Shown here: positions 15,029 to 17,403 of the stretch, piece after piece
Layout of the letters: every line of letters begins with the position of its first letter
How positions within the stretch are numbered: position 1 is the stretch's first letter
Assembly (NCBI GenBank): GCA_003990745.1
Contig: RBNI01002824.1
Span: 1 to 17,403 of the forward strand
Direction: 5' to 3'
Length of the DNA: 17,403 nt
Origin: Jimgerdemannia flammicorona
Lineage: Eukaryota; Mucoromycota; Endogonomycetes; Endogonales; Endogonaceae
The notes under the pieces: model-generated
Database searches by the model: none
What the model saw: only the letters and a program-made list of their open reading frames with translations
What the model was told of the DNA's origin: nothing
Program-made: the position numbers and the translations under genes

Positions 15029-17403
15029 TCACGCCACGGCCTTCGCCCTCGCATTCTCATCCTTCTTCTTTTTGTTTGTTCTCTCGGCTCCATTCTCATT
15101 CTCCTTCTTGCCCACTCGCTTCCTCTTCTTGTCGTCCACCCCTGTCTTCGCGTCCTTGCCGTTAGCCTTGTCGATGAGTTTCGTGTGCGCCTTGCCCTGC
15201 CTGTTCGGTTGCGGGAGTCTGTGGGTGGGAGATCGGTGAGATGGACGTAAGCAAAAGAAAGCTGCAAGAGAAGGAGCAGAAGCAAACATACTTGACACCC
15301 GTCTCGAGCAGGTCGAGTATCTGCTGGCAGAGCGTGCGTATCGCGGGCGACTGAAATTTGTTGTCCTGTGCTACCAGCTGCAATAGCGGTGCGAAAAGAT
15401 CTACTTTCCACATTTTCAACTAACAATCAAGGTGAAAAATTATTTGGTAAGTGAGCCGATCATTTTGTTACGACAAACCAGCAAGAAAGCAATTCTATCC
15501 AACCCACCCGGTCTGGCTCCACCACAATCTTCTTGCACACCCTAACCATAACCGCCGCAAACTTCAGCACGTCCTTCAACCTCAGCGTATTCAACACCTT
15601 CCCGTCGGCATTCCCCTCCGACACTGAAAATGCCAACGTCTCTTTCACGACCTCCACGATATCAGGGGTGGTCTTTTCGAACTCACGATCGAACTCGTCC
15701 GACCTCTTTGCAGCCGCGCGCTGGACGAGCACGCTGAGCATATTATACGCCTGTGCCCGGCGATACTGTTTGACACCCCCCGTGGGGCCGGCGTACGTGA
15801 CGAGGCTATCCGCGAGTGCCCAAGCCGTGCGCGGGAATCGAGTAATGAAGTTGAGGAAGAGCGATGGCTGCAAACGGCTTGACTTTTTTGACATGAAGTC
15901 CGCGAGCGAGGACTTGTAGAGAACGACGATACGGGCGGTGCTGTTGTGGACCTGAACCTTGGATAACGATGAACTGATTTTGGTATCATCGTCATCGTGG
16001 CCGCCGAGGAGGGTCTTGACGAGGACGAGGGACAAGTTGCTGCAGAGGATGACTGTTGAGTTGGAGGGGGCGCGTTTGGCGACTTCGTGTATTTGCTCGA
16101 GAATATCGTGGAGGTGAACTGGGTCGAAGAGGCGGGGGTAGTCCTTGATCTTGGCGAGCTTGCTGTTGAGGAGGGTAGTGGTCTTGTCGACCATCTGCTT
16201 GGTGGCCGAGGTGGAGGAAGTGGTGCGGAGGAGGGCGAGGAGCGGGAGGATCATGTCGAAGATGAGCGGGTTCTCGGGGTTTTTGCGGATAAAAATGTCG
16301 AGGAGGTCAAGGATCTTGTTTTTAAAGTAAACCACGTTCTCTTTCGCGTCTAGAGAAAGTGTCAAGTATGAGCCATGTGGAACAGGAGCATGAATCTACA
16401 AAGAAACCAAGAAAACAGCATTTGTCGCCATACCCACCCTTCTTCTCCGCCTTCTGCATCTTCTTCAACCTAAAGATCTCTGCCAGCTTCTCATCAAACT
16501 GCACCATATCCTCATCGCCCAGCAGCTCCTCGTCATCATCATCCCCTTCCTGCACATTCAGCGCCTCCGCTAACTTCGCCCGGAACTCCTCGTCCACCTC
16601 CTCATCATCGTCATCGTCATCTTCATCGTCATCGTCTTCATCGTCTTCCTCTTCCTCCTCATCCAAATCCATCTCTTCGACATCGTCACCCTCCTCATCG
16701 TCGGCCTCGAAGAGTTCCTCCTGTCCAACCTTACTCTCCTTGGTCTCCAAAATCTGTGTATGACAACAAAAAACAATCAACATCAATCCAAAACAAAACA
16801 AAACCGAGCTCGCCGCACCACAAAACAATCGAGACCCTCCGTACTCACGCTCAGCAGTAGGTCCAGCGACGTCTTCGTCATCTTGTCCGAAAATATTTGG
16901 AACACCTGCTCAGATAGGCTCCGCAGTAACGCCGATGGCTTGGCGAGGAAGCTGATGAGAATGTCGATCAGCACCTCAATGGGCTGCGGCTCCTTGCCCT
17001 CGTCCTCCTCCGCGGCTGCGCGTTTCCCAATGAAATTAACGGTCAGAAACGTTTCGCTGGGAAGAGAACAATAAAAATGAGAAGACTACTCCTTACCCCT
17101 CTTCTTCTTGGGCGTTCTAACCGCTTTCTTGGTGAAGACCTTGTCGTAACAGTCCTGCAGCTCGCTCAGCACAGGCGTGGCCTCCTTCTCCTCTGTGAAG
17201 AGTTGCAAGACCACGTGCAGGAACAGGAGCTCGAAGGCGCGGTATTGCGACTCATGGTCGTTCTTGCTGGGGGTATGCTTGAGCTCCTTAAGCTGCACGG
17301 ATGGGTGATGAGGGAGGCTTATTTAGTACAAATACAATCACCTGAGGCAACGCCATGTTGGTATCAACTAAACCTGGGCCCGGATTTCTCCACTCCGGCA
17401 AAA
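15029..17403 (-). CDS. POL5: POL5 / DNA polymerase phi (MYBBP1A-type) nucleolar protein, 5' part outside window
   Basis: The inferred exons are 17403-17342, 17292-17097, 17015-16849, 16753-16438, 16349-15508, 15419-15292 and 15218-15029, with the stop at 15031-15029. The six introns (49, 81, 95, 88, 88 and 73 bp) all have GT..AG ends and keep phase, giving about 632 residues. The family is recognised from LPEWRNPGPGLVDTN, LKELKHTPSK, VLIDILISFLAKPSALLRSL, SEQVFQIFSD, ETKESKVGQEELFE, a long Asp/Glu run (encoded at about 16591-16708), KNKILDLLDIFIRKNP and a Lys-rich C-terminal tail that looks like a nuclear/nucleolar signal. Yeast Pol5 is about 1020 residues, so roughly the first 400 lie beyond base 17403. 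Family knowledge: despite the name it is not a working polymerase but a nucleolar factor needed for rRNA synthesis and ribosome assembly. The last intron has two acceptors 18 nt apart in the same frame. No damage is seen; the gene looks functional. Confidence 0.88.

Noticed and set aside
14918..15250. 110-codon plus-strand frame opposite the POL5 3' end
   Set aside because: Leu/Val-rich antisense shadow of the Lys-rich POL5 tail and downstream sequence.
16359..16763. Ser-rich plus-strand frame of 134 codons
   Set aside because: It is the antisense of the Asp/Glu run of POL5; the minus-strand exon has family motifs and consistent splice sites.
1..17403. CRISPR array, defence system or gene cluster
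   Set aside because: No regularly spaced repeats and no protein-coding gene other than the LINE ORFs and POL5.

Overview
The window looks like a transposon-rich stretch of a filamentous fungal genome, probably an ascomycete, though the lineage cannot be fixed from the sequence. The evidence is one intron-rich housekeeping gene (POL5-type; six introns of 49-95 bp with GT..AG ends) beside about 14.7 kb of decayed retrotransposons and AT-rich, low-complexity DNA. I see no bacterial-type operon, rRNA, tRNA, CRISPR array, viral genome or toxin gene.

Layout. 1-5587: a non-LTR (LINE) retrotransposon, copy 1, on the + strand, cut at its 5' side by the window edge. It has an intact ORF1 of up to 595 codons, an ORF2 (endonuclease, reverse transcriptase, C-terminal zinc knuckle) open except for seven in-frame stops, and a 24-A tail. 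5588-5735: AT-rich filler. 5736-6342 and 12219-12786: two halves of an older repeat, here called X(+), split by a second LINE. 6343-12218: LINE copy 2, apparently full length, same orientation and same layout as copy 1. It is heavily mutated (20 stops in ORF2), has a 28-A tail and is bounded by a degenerate 22-bp target-site duplication. 12787-12808: a further 22-A tract. 12809-13192: AT-rich filler. 13193 to about 13700: AT-rich sequence with LTR-like hallmarks. About 13700-14755: a second copy of X in inverted orientation, X(-), with internal duplications. 14756-15028: ordinary intergenic DNA. 15029-17403 and beyond: the 3' part of a POL5/MYBBP1A homologue on the minus strand.

How it fits together. 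The two LINEs are diverged members of one family, sharing ORF order, ORF2 length to within one codon and the 3'-terminal motif before the A tail. Copy 2 jumped into X(+), so X is older. Both ORF2 frames hold their full length with no net frameshift while collecting stops almost only at Trp, Arg and Gln codons. Copy 2 is also strongly CpG-poor. This points to C-to-T / G-to-A transition mutation (RIP-like or methylation-linked deamination) rather than slow decay by indels. The gene-bearing DNA starts abruptly at about 14.75 kb. POL5 is independent of the transposons; its product acts in the nucleolus in ribosome biogenesis.

No new multi-gene system is evident. The points most worth following are the mutation pattern, the surviving ORF1 of copy 1, and the inverted X pair with its nested insertion history.
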